Positions 13,261-25,149 of a stretch of 64,000 bases of DNA are shown here, in pieces. Numbering within the stretch: position 1 is the stretch's first letter; the number at the start of each line of letters is the position of its first letter. Position numbers and translations under genes: made by a program. Origin of the DNA: Hippophae tibetana (lineage: Eukaryota > Streptophyta > Magnoliopsida > Rosales > Elaeagnaceae); contig CM072812.1 in the NCBI GenBank assembly GCA_037013495.1, forward strand, positions 71,679,340 to 71,743,339. Reading direction: 5' to 3'. The notes below the pieces were generated by a model. It saw nothing but the letters and a program-made list of their open reading frames with translations. It made no database searches and was not told the origin of the DNA.

Positions 13261-13860
13261 TGACCTTATCTTCAACTTTACTTTTAGTTCTTCATTCCGA
13301 AGAGTAGTGTCCAAATTTATAAATAACTATCTTGGGATTTGACATACCTCAAGTTCAAATTTTCTCTTCCCCGACCACATGTTGAACTTTCTTCTTCTCA
13401 TTGTTTCTAAAGCTGTTAGTGTTGTTATTCAAACCTCATCCACAAGGTTGACCTCTACCTCATCCTTAGCTTCGACCTCTTCCTCAACCATGTGGGTTTC
13501 TATCATAGCCTTAATTTTCTTATGTTTTAGTTTCATCTTCAGAAGTTTTTCGGTAATCATCTACTTTCTCTTATGTTTTTCTTCAAAGGCTTCCAAGGAT
13601 CCCAATACTTGATCGATAGTTGTATCTTTCACATCTTTTGATTGCTCAATCATTTCTATAACGAGCTCTAACTTTGGATCTAATGAGTGGAGTACCTTTT
13701 CCATAATCCTCATGTCTTCTAGTTTATCCTAGTTTCCTTTAATTTAATTAGAAATGGCCAAAACTCTAGGGAAGTAATCGAAAATGGGTTCAAACTAGAT
13801 TAAAACTCACCTCTTAGTGTAGTTTCATCCTATAGAAAATTTTAACCTTTCTTTGCAATA
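13260..13860 (-). pseudogene. copia 1: gag
   Basis: On the minus strand the region contains the copia gag theme 'VLHSLDPKLELVIEMIEQSKDVKDTTIDQVL' (split here; about 13590-13720), followed by a Glu/Lys-rich linker and a decayed CCHC-like patch close to the protease. Gag would form the virus-like particle. The frame from 13379 to 13612 on the opposite strand is only a shadow of this. Broken. Confidence 0.7.
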
Positions 13861-14246
13861 TCCCAACAACATGTGCACATAATTGAGTCATAATCTTGAT
13901 ACTCTAGGTGTAATAATTTCTCTTGTTGAGCATAAGACTTAAAAGGATGCCATATTAATAACCATATCTCTTAATGTATATAAAATTTTGAAATTTTGAT
14001 TGCATAGATGGATTTCAAACATTGAAAATCTTAAAAGGATCTCTAACTTAGCTTTAGCTAGGTCTATCTAAACTCAACTCAATTCTGGCTCAATTCAACT
14101 TGGTTGTTTCTAGTAGCAAGCTTTTGTTATCATGTGGTGATGCATCTAAACTTGAATCATAATGATTTTTAGGGGTCATATTCTTCTTGTCAGGAGCTTT
14201 ATTTTGATATGTTATAATGATATATTTGAAACAACTTTACTAGGTC

Positions 14247-14258
14247 TGATACCACTTT
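14247..14258 (-). other. copia 1 primer-binding site (tRNA-Met type)
   Basis: The minus strand reads TGGTATCAGACC, one base from the standard TGGTATCAGAGC that pairs with initiator tRNA-Met. It lies just upstream (in element sense) of the gag remnant, as expected. Confidence 0.7.
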
Positions 14259-14700
14259 CTAGAAAGAGTAATGCTTTATGAGGCTTTTAGATGTTTGGAA
14301 GAGAATATGAAACAAGATAATTAGCTGGAAGAGGAGACTTGATATTCATATAAAAATTTTGGTTTGATACAAAATGAGTAAGATCACCCCTATTTATACT
14401 AAAGGCTCATTCTAATCAATGGTTAGGATTATGAAAACACACTTTTTATCTAATGATCATAATTGACCTACTAGAATTATACATCAAAATATCTACCATG
14501 AAGAAATCTATTATTTTCTATTCTTAAAATATCTAATATTTCTTTTAAACAATTCTAAAGAAAGTTTCTAAACTTGGACTTAATGGACTATAATATATAA
14601 TGGACTCTTAAATTGAACTTTTACAACAACTAATAAATACCTTTTAAGTCCAAAATTATTTTAGTGAAATCAAGTTTATTTCAACAAATAATAATTAATA
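14259..14700 (-). repeat. copia 1 5' LTR region
   Basis: The stretch on the upstream side of the primer site. In element sense it contains a TATA-like AGTATAAATAGGGG (complement at about 14387-14400), a plausible retrotransposon promoter. The outer end cannot be fixed because no matching left LTR is seen. Confidence 0.45.
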
Positions 14701-15186
14701 GGATTCATTGTGAATCGAGAAGCACCATAAAAATTTCATACATTGGAACAATTGTACATAGGTCAATTATTCTTTTGATGCAAATAGGCAACCAAGGTCT
14801 AGATGAGGCATGGAAATGTCAAATCATGGAATATTTTTGAGAGCTTAATTTCAACTTGACCAAGTAAGCCTCAAAATGTGAATTAAGAAAATACACAATG
14901 AAAGAACTAAATAATGTGCTTAATTCAACAAATAACAAAAGAAACCATAAGATGAAAGACAAATATGCAATAAAAACATCGTAGTGGTGTGTCTCACAAG
15001 CTTCTATCCAAACTAGCAACATTCATAAACATAGCAAACATCCCACAGCGTGCAAATCAGTCTTACATACTAGAAAGTCTATAAAGGATTTTCAATCACT
15101 TTAAGACCTCATATACAAGAACATATTTGGTAAATGATGATTATACTATCACAATATGTAATTATACAAAATACATCATACAAAAA
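14701..15186. other. no gene seen
   Basis: AT-rich sequence between copia 1 and the SIRE-type LTR. A 67-codon minus-strand frame at 14822-15022 has no recognisable features. I see nothing else. Confidence 0.4.
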
Positions 15187-17310
15187 GAAAGAGTCTGACA
15201 TATGGTACACAACTAGGGTAAAAAGATATTGAATCCTTAGAGACTGACACCAAACTCATATATATGTAGTCTAATTCAATAGAAACAATAAAGAGAAAGC
15301 TATAGGCATAGTCAAAACAAATAAGATTTTTAATCAGAGTCAAAATCTAGTATATTGATAAATATATGAGCTAATCATACAAAAACACTCAAGTAACGAG
15401 CTCAACCCACATAGAACCCATGCTTATGTGGTAGCATCCATGGGTTGGTTATGGAAACCACTCAACAAAAAAAGATCCACTAAAAATAAACAAATACAAC
15501 TCGATAGAAATATGAATACAAATACCTCTATCAGTTGGAACCTTTGCCCTAACTGCCTATTATTGCCCTCGCTTGTTACCTTTGCAACCATTTGGTCTAA
15601 CTTGCAAACCCTAATTTCACCCAAAGCTAACAAAATTCAATGTAGTGTAATTTGTAAAGTGAAAAAGAATGTGAACAACCAATTATGGGAACTACACTCA
15701 ACCACGAGTGACCAATAACCAATTATGAGAATTACACTCAACTACGAATCACAAACAACCAATTGTGGGAAATACACTCAACCACGATCATTTTCATAAT
15801 CATTATCTTATGAGAATTTAACAATCCCAAAAGCACAGTATTTCTTACTCCACAATAGTAAAATAGTCCTAGCCACTCACATTCTAAGAATATTTTACTC
15901 TCTCAAGAATGTAACACCAACACTAAAATACACTCAATGTGGTGTGTGAAATGGAATTAGATATTCACTTCACCCAAAGCCCACTCAAAAAAATTTCCTT
16001 GAGTACTCACCACTCAAGAGCAAAAATTTTCTCACTCATTCACGAATCACTAATATTGAACAACCAAGGTAAGAGTGAATAGAAAAAAAAAATAAATGTC
16101 AATTTGACAGAACTTTGCTATAATTTTTCTGGATAAAAACACAAAGAGAAGGGATATTTATAGCTAAAGCTCAAGCTCACGAGGTACCTTATAAAGGGTC
16201 TCATAGACAATCTTATCAACCATCTAGTGAGAGGTATGGTGAGGTAGTCCAGAGAGGGGTCAAATGAGGCACACAAAAATTTCATTTTTTGTTTCAAAAA
16301 TTGTCGAGTAATTTTTAATAAATACCCACACACTAGAATGCATACTATACTTAGAATGCACACTATAAAAATCAACCCTATGGTGTGTGTAAACATGCTC
16401 GCATACAAAGTTTACCTAACTATGTGCATATGTGCATTACTGATCGTCAATAACCAATCTTAGAAAAAGGAAGACAGATACACTAAGTAAAATAAATAGA
16501 CACTATGTTTTGTACACATGAATGCCAACAAAGACTCAAAGGAAAACATGACTTACAATCTCTCTGTTTGACTTTCCATGGTAAAACACTGCACAACTAA
16601 GTACTGATGCACATCAATCATGAGATGATCATAATGATGATCTAAAGATGTTCTTTACAAAACATCACGGCACACCCAACACCCGTAAACATATCTACTC
16701 CAAGTGTATCCATCTTGTGCACTCCATCCATCTTCTTAGATCAACTCATCCACACACTATTAGTTTGAAACATGAGGATCTCAACACATTTGCACACTAC
16801 ATGTTTGAAGCTTGATGACTTCAATATACACCTTTAATCTACACATATGAAACAAACACATATCCCGTGAACTTATTGTGTAGAAATAACATGTAGTCAC
16901 ACATTTCATTAGTGTTACTATTATATGACGTTGGATAATTAATATATATTTATTTATTCTATAAATAAAAATCCACATGAGATATTGAAGGGTATTTTGG
17001 TTGTTCATGTTGTGCACACAAGATATCTTATTACCCTAAAAAGATGAATATTTCTTACCATTAGCTCATAGTCAAAAGATTTCTCGATGCCAATTCTTTG
17101 ATGATTTTATTTGAATATTTTTGGCACTTGGTACACAACTAAGGAGAGGTGAAATGGATGCATCAAGAGTAAAGAAAAGAAAGAAACAACCATTTCAATT
17201 ACAAAAATAGATAAGAATAATCAATAGTCATAATATAACATGACATATATAATCATGGTATAAATAGGAAAACGATAAAGAAAAGAAAGCTTTTTCATTC
17301 AGAATTATAT
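15187..17310 (-). repeat. SIRE-type long LTR, copy 1
   Basis: This matches the LTR at 30786 and 51709 in a shared order of landmarks: a start resembling 'GAAAGAGTC..', a CATG-rich block with 'ggtagcatccatgggttg' (15428-15450), a block with TATA in element sense (CTATAAATATCCC, complement at about 16150), the paired 'accctatggtgtgtgtaaacatgctcgc' block (16375-16405), and the 'aacaaacacatatcccgtga' block (about 16855). The outer limit near 17310 is set by the match of 17210-17290 with 53160-53255. It probably served as the LTR of a minus-strand SIRE/Maximus element, now a solo LTR or fragment. Confidence 0.6.
15677..15793. repeat. 40-bp tandem repeat, three copies
   Basis: Three units of exactly 40 bp begin with AACCAATTATGGG / AACCAATTATGAG / AACCAATTGTGGG at 15677, 15717 and 15757 and contain TACACTCAACYACGA. 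The other LTR copies have only one related unit, so the array arose in this copy. Confidence 0.8.
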
Positions 17311-18780
17311 CCTTTTATATTGGAATTGATAACTCTATGTTTTAGAGTTATTTTTTCCAATTTATTAATTACAATTGCTATGTTCTTAATGTTTTTAGTC
17401 AATTTTAAGTTCTTAAATTAATATTTACTGTTAATGTTTTAAGGAATATATTTTTAGAGATAATTAAAGAATTTCAATTGAAAAAAGACTTAATTGCAAA
17501 TAATAAAATTTGAAAATTTAATTTGAATTAAAAGAGGGCTTAATTGCAAATAACAAAAGTTGAAAATTTAATTTGAATTAAATTAGAGGACTAAAATGCA
17601 ATTAACAAAACTTTTGTTTTTCTACGTAGATAAGTAGTACCACACACGTCATTGTTCAACGCACCTCACGCACCGTCAGATCAGAAAATCAACGGTGAGG
17701 ATCAAGCGAGTGAGATGCAAGCACTACATGGGCGATTGGACATGTTTCCAACTACGACACACTCTTCGGCGCATAGAGTGAGGTCCACCTGTTTGCGCAG
17801 TCTGGTGCGTAGAGTGGGGCCCACTTGTCTACACAGATGATTTTCCTGAGACGCATCTCCTTCATGCACCATCAGATCAAACCATGAACGACCCAAATTA
17901 TGCGTGCTTTCCACGTTCCACGCGAGTGGATTCCACCTGTTCCACACAACGTATATTATAGTATTCTCTTGTGACGCGGTTCACTGAAGTTGCGTATGCC
18001 CTCTCATCCCATCCTATACGAAGCTTCCACATGTCTTGTTATTCTTCCAGTGAATCACAGCTCACCACGTGTCATGCATATTGTATAAAGAAATCAGAAA
18101 ATTGCACACGTTGTCCAACTCTTTTGCACGTTATGTTTTTACACTTCTTGCATGCAAAATAATCTTTTTATTGTATTTTTAGGGAGAGTAGAAGCCATAA
18201 ATAATGGATTATTCTGACTCTAAAAAAAGGGAGAGAGCAGGGGGAACACGTAGAAGCCATTTTTGGCTTTTTTTGTGGTTCTGGTTAGGGAGAAAAATAG
18301 AGAACGTAGAGATGAAATACTTCTAATTCTTTTTGTTGTTCTTCATTTAATGTTCCTTAAATGTCTTAATATTTTTGTTTTTTAATTTTAATATTTGCTA
18401 TGAACTAATTTAATTGTTCTAGGGTTTCCATGTAACTTACATTATGAAGCTTGGATTAATTATTTTTGAATGATTTATGAGATGTTTAATTTGTTTATTC
18501 TATTTTTGTTTAAACACTTTTCATTGTTGGAAGATTAATCAATTGATTTGTGACACTTAAATAAACTTAGAAAATGCATTTTTGTGTGTTGCTCATGGAT
18601 AGAATAACATATATATATAAGAGATAGGAATATACCTTTATTGTACGTGTAGCTATTTGAGAACTTTGAATTTAATGAATCTTGGTGAATTTAATTCTCA
18701 TAGGAATATATTGAATTATTTTAGCGAGATGTGTCTATTTGTTATCGGAAGAAACATCCTTAAAGAGACAACAGGAACAT
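17311..18780. repeat. unassigned LTR-like block with GC-rich island
   Basis: Starts near a small palindrome (AACTCTATGTTTTAGAGTT at 17331-17349) and holds a 50-bp direct duplication (17487-17586, 'CTTAATTGCAAATAA..GAAAATTTAATTTGAATTAAA'-type units), then a GC-rich section (17590-18180) with repeated CACCRTCAGATCA words, and a purine-rich AGAAGCCAT pair at 18191 and 18252. This layout is common in plant gypsy LTRs and LARDs, but I cannot match it to a partner LTR. Short frames here (17652, 17702, 17971) read as noise. Confidence 0.4.
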
Positions 18781-18784
18781 ATTT

Positions 18785-19860
18785 GGGTAAACTTTGATTG
18801 TACTAACAACGAATGTGAACATCCTAAAACAACAATATAATGTGGTAAATCCATACAGGAACCACACCTATGTGGTAACATTCACGAGTTTCTTAAGGTA
18901 ACTTCAACGGGTTGCTTAAGGCAACTACTTGACAAGAAGCAATTCACTAAATTTTAAATCAACAATTCATAACCTAAAGAATACACCCTTATACCTATAT
19001 CGATTAGATCTACATGCTCAACTATGCTTAAGCTAGCTACCTACACTATTGTCTGCACAATAACTATAATCCAAATTGATTTATCTTCTCTCTAAAGCTA
19101 TACCACTATATTATTAGGTACAATAACAATGGTTCAGTTTAGTGATACACATATGGTATTGGAAGATCTCATGCACATATATTTAGATAAAGCTATGCCT
19201 TAGTATTTAATTCAATTTTAATTAAACCCACCAATAAACTATTTTTTTGCAACTCACTCAACATATCAATAATATGGAGCCACACTTAATGTATTATTGA
19301 TACAAAACTTAAAAAAACTATTTTCTCCAAAACTTGAGTCACAAATTAACAGAATTTTCCCATATTTTCTAATTAATCAAAATAATACAAATATAAGACA
19401 TTTATAGAAAAATATTTAGATATATGGCCCTCGTTGACTTTTTCATAGACTACCTCAACAAGGATAATTGCTACCTTAATAAGGATAATGGTTGCAATTC
19501 TTTGCTACCACTGTGTCGAGTCCTCCCTAACCACTTGGCAAGCAACAAGATGAGCTAAAAAAGTAGCCATTTATGTTTTAAAAATGCTAAGTAAGTTTTT
19601 CAAAAAATACTTGTAAATACTAAAATGAACATAATGCATATACACAACTAAATATGCCAACTACATGATCCATCTCCAAGTGGTGTGTGTATCATGCAAT
19701 TATATGAAGTGTAAATTTTATATGAGTGTGTGCAATACTTAAGTGATAGTAATTCACCTTACATAGAGGATGAAAATGCAATAAGTAAAACATACAAAAT
19801 CTTTGTTTTCCACACGGGAATGTGATGAACAGAACTGGCATCGCCGATCCTAAAAAGTAA
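18785..19860 (-). repeat. SIRE-type LTR, copy 2 (partial)
   Basis: Matches 53305-54370 block by block: 'tttgattgtactaa', 'gtggtaacattca', 'acacatatgg', a TATA-like 'acatttatagaaa' at 19401, a section with CCTCGTTGACT and GTCGAGTCCTCCC, and 'caacatgatcca'-type end blocks. It lacks the beginning seen in copies 3 and 5. Same orientation as the other copies in the stack. Confidence 0.6.
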
Positions 19861-19875
19861 TTTGGTTTTATATTT

Positions 19876-20510
19876 GTAAAACTCTCGCAAGTGCACGAAT
19901 CATTTCATAGAAAATAATAAGTATACTCCCAAGGTCGATCTAAGAAAGGAATATATGTGATTTTTAATTTATTATTCAAACTTTTAAAAACAAAATTAAA
20001 TCCTAAACATCTTGTCACGATATTTTGATTTTTTTGTTTCTAATCTAATAAAAATAAACATAGATATGGATTCAATAAACACTTATGCAAAATTTTATCA
20101 TTCACAATAGTGGAGTATTTATGAATATAATAACTAAGTTAATTATGCTTGCTCATATTATTTAGGTTATTAAAGATATAAATTGATATTTATTGATTCT
20201 TTTTTTATATGAAAACCACATTTGCTGAGGTTATTTATTCTTTATTAATTAAACAAATCAATTAACACTTATGAGCGGGATTGATAATTAATTTAGTTAA
20301 TTAAATTAATTTCTTTTTTCTAAGAGATTGAAAATGAACCATTTAAATACCACCTTTAGTAGGGTTAGACAATTTAAACTTTATTCAAGGTTTCTAAATT
20401 AAATCTAAGAATTTAATAATCCGAGTACTAACTTTCAAGTTTTAAAATCTTTATTGAAAATATGTTGTCAATATATTATGACTATTCTCGACATTGGACA
20501 CCTTACATGT
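19876..20510 (+). repeat. dispersed repeat R, plus copy
   Basis: Pairs with 23470-24065, which is the same family in reverse orientation. Shared landmarks in order are 'aataagtatact', 'ttatttaggttattaaaga', 'caatttaaac..ttattcaaggtt' and 'tgtcaatatatt'. The start carries 'ctcgcaagtgcacgaatcat', a phrase I associate with non-coding parts of plant LTR elements. No coding capacity. Confidence 0.6.
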
Positions 20511-20559
20511 ATACGTTTGAAAGACTTTGACAAAGAAAACAATAGGCCTTTAAGATGGA

Positions 20560-22480
20560 AAGTATTAATTATTGTAAGAAAAGATGATGCGTTCTCTCCA
20601 ACACCAGCTCCAAAAGTGTGAACATAAGAGGTATGATTACCGCTTATATGTGGTTGAATTGAGGGTCATGAACCAATAGACCTAGAAGAGTTGTATCATA
20701 GAACTAGATGCTCTAGTCTAAAAATGTGATCATTAAGTTGCACTAGTGACTTCTAGTAAAATGTAAAATCCTAAGCGATGGCAGTGTGTTGGCCGGTCAA
20801 CTCTTGTCTCACGAATGCCAACTCTTATCATAAAATAGAGAAGTTTGATGATTGATGAACATGGGGAGAAGAAATTTATGGGGAACCAATCAAATGAGAA
20901 GAAACTAGAGGAATATAAGTAAACATGGAGGCACATAAGGGGAAGAAAAACTAAGGTTAGAGGATTGTTGATTGTGGAGATGAAAATGGGAAGGATAGGA
21001 AAACGTAGTCAACTTTGACCTATTAGAAATGACCTCTCCATCAGAAAAAGAAGCAAAGATAGCTTCATCCTTGTGCATGATTAGGGGAGAGTAATGAAAA
21101 GTAGTATGAGGTGTAATAAAGGAATGAAATATAAATAGATCATGTTAGCAAGATCTATAGTTTCACTATCGAGGATAGGACCAAAAGGTGACCTTGACAA
21201 AGAGTCACGAAGGAAGTATGAGCATGAGGGTGAATGTAAGAGTTTATGATACTACTAAGATGGAATTTGATTGTAGATACCTTTAAGAGGTAGTACCTCT
21301 AAAAACCTATGTTGACTACCATCCAACATATTTTCCATCCTATTGATGTCTTGTACATGAACTAAGGTTTTTAGTTCAGAAGGAAAATTAGCACTAAGGA
21401 TGTTGTCATAATTGAAGTGAAGAATGTGAAAAGATGGATTTCATACATCGAGAAGGGATAATAATATATTAAGATCATCCCTTGAGAATGTGACCAAACT
21501 TTTTCGAAGAGTGAAAGAAATAGATAAAACATAAGTGAGATGAGACTGAAAGCAGTACATAAATGTTGCACAAAAGCAAGGTTATAGAAATACTCAAGAG
21601 TACATAAAGTGAGCCTTTCTTAGATGATAAGGAAGTCATCAATATTTATTGGTTGCTCAACCACAAATATATCCACAAGTGGTGGTGGAGTAGGAGCAAT
21701 AACATATGATTCTTCTATGTTGTCAGTAGTAGGGACATATATATTATTTCTTGAACATTTTGGGACCACTACATGAGAAGCGTAAGTAAAGGTACGAGTT
21801 GAACTGTATAAGGAGTAGAAAACAGAAGTGGCTAAAGTGTTCAAGTGAAGGTAGAAGATTTTTGAAATGTTTTGGATTGAAAATAAAGTAAAATGGGGTA
21901 TATTTAAGGAATCAATATACCTTGCTAACCAGATCATTGAGTCCTCATTGAAGGGTTGGCAAGAACACGATGTGTGTGTAAAAAAAACATGCTTTGCAAG
22001 ACTTAAATAAGAGGCTAGTGAGAGTCAACAAGAGGGCTAGCGAATAGCCAAAGAGGAGAGAGAAAAGAAAGAAATGAGTAATTTTGAAAATACTTTTGTA
22101 TTTTCCTGAAAAACTGTAGTTGGAAAAACATAAAGACTCCAACAATAACCTAAAATAACATAACTAAAAACATGAAAAGCATAAGTAAAGAACAAAAAAA
22201 GCAAATATAGAAATAAATAGATGAATAGAAGGAAAAGAAGTAGAACCTCCTCACACACTAATCACACCAAAAAATGATCAAAATGCATCCCTCCTTTTTG
22301 AAAAGAATTTTTGAAGAATAGTTGAACCAAAATGTAGCCTTTGGTTCACATTTGTCTAAACTGTATGGAATGCACGAGTTTTATTTTGTTTTGATATAGC
22401 TATCACCATATATGTAGCTAAATGTGCTATTAGAAATAGATTTTTATGCCTTTTATCACTGTGCCATTGATGCATAATGC
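20560..22480 (-). pseudogene. SIRE element 1: env-like region
   Basis: Minus-strand sequence with the same organisation as 32900-34450: a TATA-like stretch (about 21895-21925), a presumed start in 'ATGTAGTGGTCCCAAAATG' (about 21757-21775), a serine- and valine-rich middle (21620-21770, 'TTDNIEESYVIAPTPPP'), and a distal part (about 20580-20760) with 'QLNDHIFRLEHLVL' and glycine-rich 'FGAGVGENAS'. SIRE/Maximus copia elements carry such an extra ORF after pol, sometimes called env-like. No pol is visible beside it. Broken, with several to many breaks. The env-like label is inferred from position and resemblance between the two copies; I see no clear signal peptide or fusion peptide. Confidence 0.4.
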
Positions 22481-22516
22481 GTTAAAAAAGAAAATGCTTA
22501 TATGAACCACAATAGC

Positions 22517-22740
22517 TACTTCACAATAATCAAGAACTCAATTCAAGAGTGCAAATACACATAGAAAAATAAGAAGAAAAACTATAAAATTATTGAATGA
22601 AAAAATCATATCTTACACTTCCTTTTTATAGTATAAGTTAACATACTTAACGAAGCACACACCCTACACGTCTATAAGGAATACTAAACAATGCATAACA
22701 ACCTTAACAAATGATAAGTGCTTAAACAACACTAATATTA
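22517..22740 (-). repeat. copia 2: left LTR end
   Basis: The phrase CACAATAATCAAGAACTCA..TTCAAGAGTGCAA at 22519-22552 repeats the sequence beside the primer site at 28437-28472. A TATA-like TTTTTATAGTATAAG lies at about 22624 but runs on the plus strand. Length and outer boundary are uncertain. Confidence 0.5.
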
Positions 22741-23469
22741 TGTTATTTATTTATACTTAAATGTTATAAATAGATTTACATATGCATGATTTTATTATTA
22801 TTTTAAGAAAATCTATGTTTTTGGAATCACGAGTATGTTACTTTATTTTTCAGGCATTTTTAGCTTCAAGTTTATTTAATTAATCAACATATGAAGAATC
22901 GTACTTGTAGACTCATTTTCAACTTAGAAGATTAGAAGAACACAAAATGTAAAGCTTACATGTAATTCAGCTAGTTTGTAAAGGGTGAGACAATATTGTG
23001 AAACAAGCAATGTAGGTCGCGTAATGAAGTAGAGTGGGCCATGGTGCATTCCACTCTATTAAAACATGAAATTCAAGCAGGTTTATTAGAGCCAAGGTGT
23101 GGATAAATTTTGGTCGAGCACGACCCTCCTTGTTTGAAAAGTGGGCCGCGATAGAGGAACCATTGAGCCGTAGTACGTGATAATTTTTTCTTCACAATCC
23201 ACTTTTCTCTCCCATTTTCAGCAATGAATAAAACTTGATTTTCTTGGTTTCAACACACAAAAATGTGACACTTAATTGTATTATATTATTTACACATTCA
23301 ATTTTTATGTATCTTTCTAAATGTTATTTTTAATTTACTGATCATTCATTAAATTTGAGCATATGAATATCACTATGGGATATTAGTTATATTATCATAT
23401 TTGTGAAAATTAATTTAGGTTAATATTTTTACAACATAAATTGAGTTTATTTCTTCATTCAAAATTTCT
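22741..23469. other. no gene seen
   Basis: Non-coding AT-rich sequence with a somewhat GC-richer part (22980-23180). No frame or repeat that I can assign. Confidence 0.4.
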
Positions 23470-24065
23470 ACAAAATTATTTTTGATGAATATATTGACGA
23501 TATATTTTTTGGTAATGGATTTAAAATCTAAAAGTTAGATTTTAGGATTTAATTTTGGAACCTTGAATAAGTGTTTAAATTGACAACCTCGCTAAAAGTA
23601 TTAATTTAAATGGTTTTTTATTTTCTTAATAATAAAGCATAATTTAATATCATTAGTTACTAATCTTTACCAAAAGACTTTAATTGATTTGATTAACAAT
23701 AAAATTGATCTCTTCCAAAAGATTTTTTCATATATAAAAGGGAAAATCAATAATCTAAATTTATTTCTTTAATAACCTAAATAATTCTAAGCAAACATGG
23801 TCAACTAGCTAATAAATCTCATAAATTCTCTATTGAGTGTTAATTGTACATCTACCTAATATTTGATGAATCAATTCTCTTCCTATCCTTTTATTTTATG
23901 TTATTAGTTTAGACTTTTGAAAACCCAAAATATTATAACAGAATGTTTAAGTTTATTTTTTGTATTTTTTTAAGAACTTTTGTTGAATTATTTAACCACA
24001 TACTTACTTTTTAGACCGAACTTAGAAGTATACTTATCACATTATACAAAGTATACAAATTTTGT
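23470..24065 (-). repeat. dispersed repeat R, inverted copy
   Basis: Reverse-complement relative of 19876-20510, recognisable through 'tattaatttaaatgg', 'aaccttgaataag', 'tctttaataacctaaataa' and 'agtatacttatc'. With the plus copy it forms a large inverted pair about 3 kb apart around SIRE env-like DNA. Confidence 0.6.
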
Positions 24066-24099
24066 GTATTAGCAACCTACTAAGAATATTACATTTCAT

Positions 24100-25140
24100 A
24101 AAATGACACACTCAACTCAATATCCCCCTACAAACTCCTGGTTTAGGTAAAACCATAAGTTTATGCCTAAAATATAGAAAATAATAAGTTGGCAAATGTT
24201 GGGATTTCATGTGTATGCCTATATGGTGAGAATTTGAAATTTTCCTATCACCACTTGGCTCAATACAAAAAAGGACCTCATTTGTATGACAATTGTAAGC
24301 AAGATTTTCTCTTAAGAATTTCAAAAAACACCTAATATGCACTAAATAAAATAAACAAATCTCATCAACCTTATTGCTAGAGATGAAGAAGATTATCTTT
24401 ACCTTAACAGATTGTCAAATCTCTTGAGTAGAGGGAAGTCAATTTCCCTTCTAGATCTCTTGGAAAACACATCTCTTTCGGGAGCACCTCTTAGATATAT
24501 GGATGTAGAGTTCAAGACTTATATCTAACCACGGATCAAGAAGATATGAGAGAAGAGACTTTTGGCCTAGGGTTGAACCACCAAGGTTTTGGCCTTGAGC
24601 AAGCCTTACCAAGTTTTGGCCTAGGAGAAGGAAAAACTTGACTGCTAAAAATGGAAGATTTCGGCTAGGGTTTTGGAGGTAGTATATTGGCTCTATTTTC
24701 CTCAATTATGCCTCCTTAAATAGGTAAGGGTTAGGGTAACTCTTTGTGTAAGATTTGAATTAATTACAAAAATGCCACTAGCTTTGTTTAGCCATCTTAT
24801 GCTCTCTTTAATCTCAACTTGTGATTAGTTTAATAAAGTAATTTATGAACAAATAATATTATTCATATTATTATATTATACAATGTCTCTATTATCCTTA
24901 TAATGCATTCAAACATTATATAAAATAATATTTGCATAACTTCACAAATTTATTTATGGTTTAAGCATGTCATATTATAACATTTTATTTTAGCATTTCA
25001 TCTCATGTATTTTATCTTATACATCATTATGAAATGTAAAATACTCGTTGTTTTTTTTCAATTTGTGTGACCGTATAGAGGATCTATATCATCTTGGCAA
25101 TGATATAAAAATTTATATTTTTGACTATAAGAGGTTCTAT
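24100..25140 (-). repeat. LTR-like non-coding block next to copia 2 pol
   Basis: On the minus strand this shows a TATA-like CTTATTTAAGGAGGC (complement at about 24710-24724) followed by a C/T-rich leader in which 'aaaactTGG' and 'CTAGGCCAAAA' recur two to three times (24560-24640). It sits between the RNase H remnant and repeat R. It may be the 3' LTR of copia 2 or the LTR of a further element. No partner copy was found. Confidence 0.35.
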
Positions 25141-25149
25141 CATTACATT

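Larger units (their letters stand above)
11040..14700 (-). mobile_element. Ty1/copia retrotransposon 1, old and broken
   Basis: Read on the minus strand, the parts come in copia order: an LTR-like stretch, a primer site, gag, protease, gag-pre-integrase, integrase, and the start of reverse transcriptase at the left edge. RNase H and a left LTR are not seen. It looks ancient, with many (more than ten) breaks, and a piece of another LTR sits inside it at about 12060-12760. The gag style (UBN2-type, with a 'TTIDQVLGSLEAFEEK'-like segment) fits the Tork/Ale side of copia, but the lineage is not certain. Confidence 0.75.

Noticed and set aside
15677-15793. CRISPR-like repeat array
   Set aside because: Units are contiguous without spacers and lie in a plant LTR.
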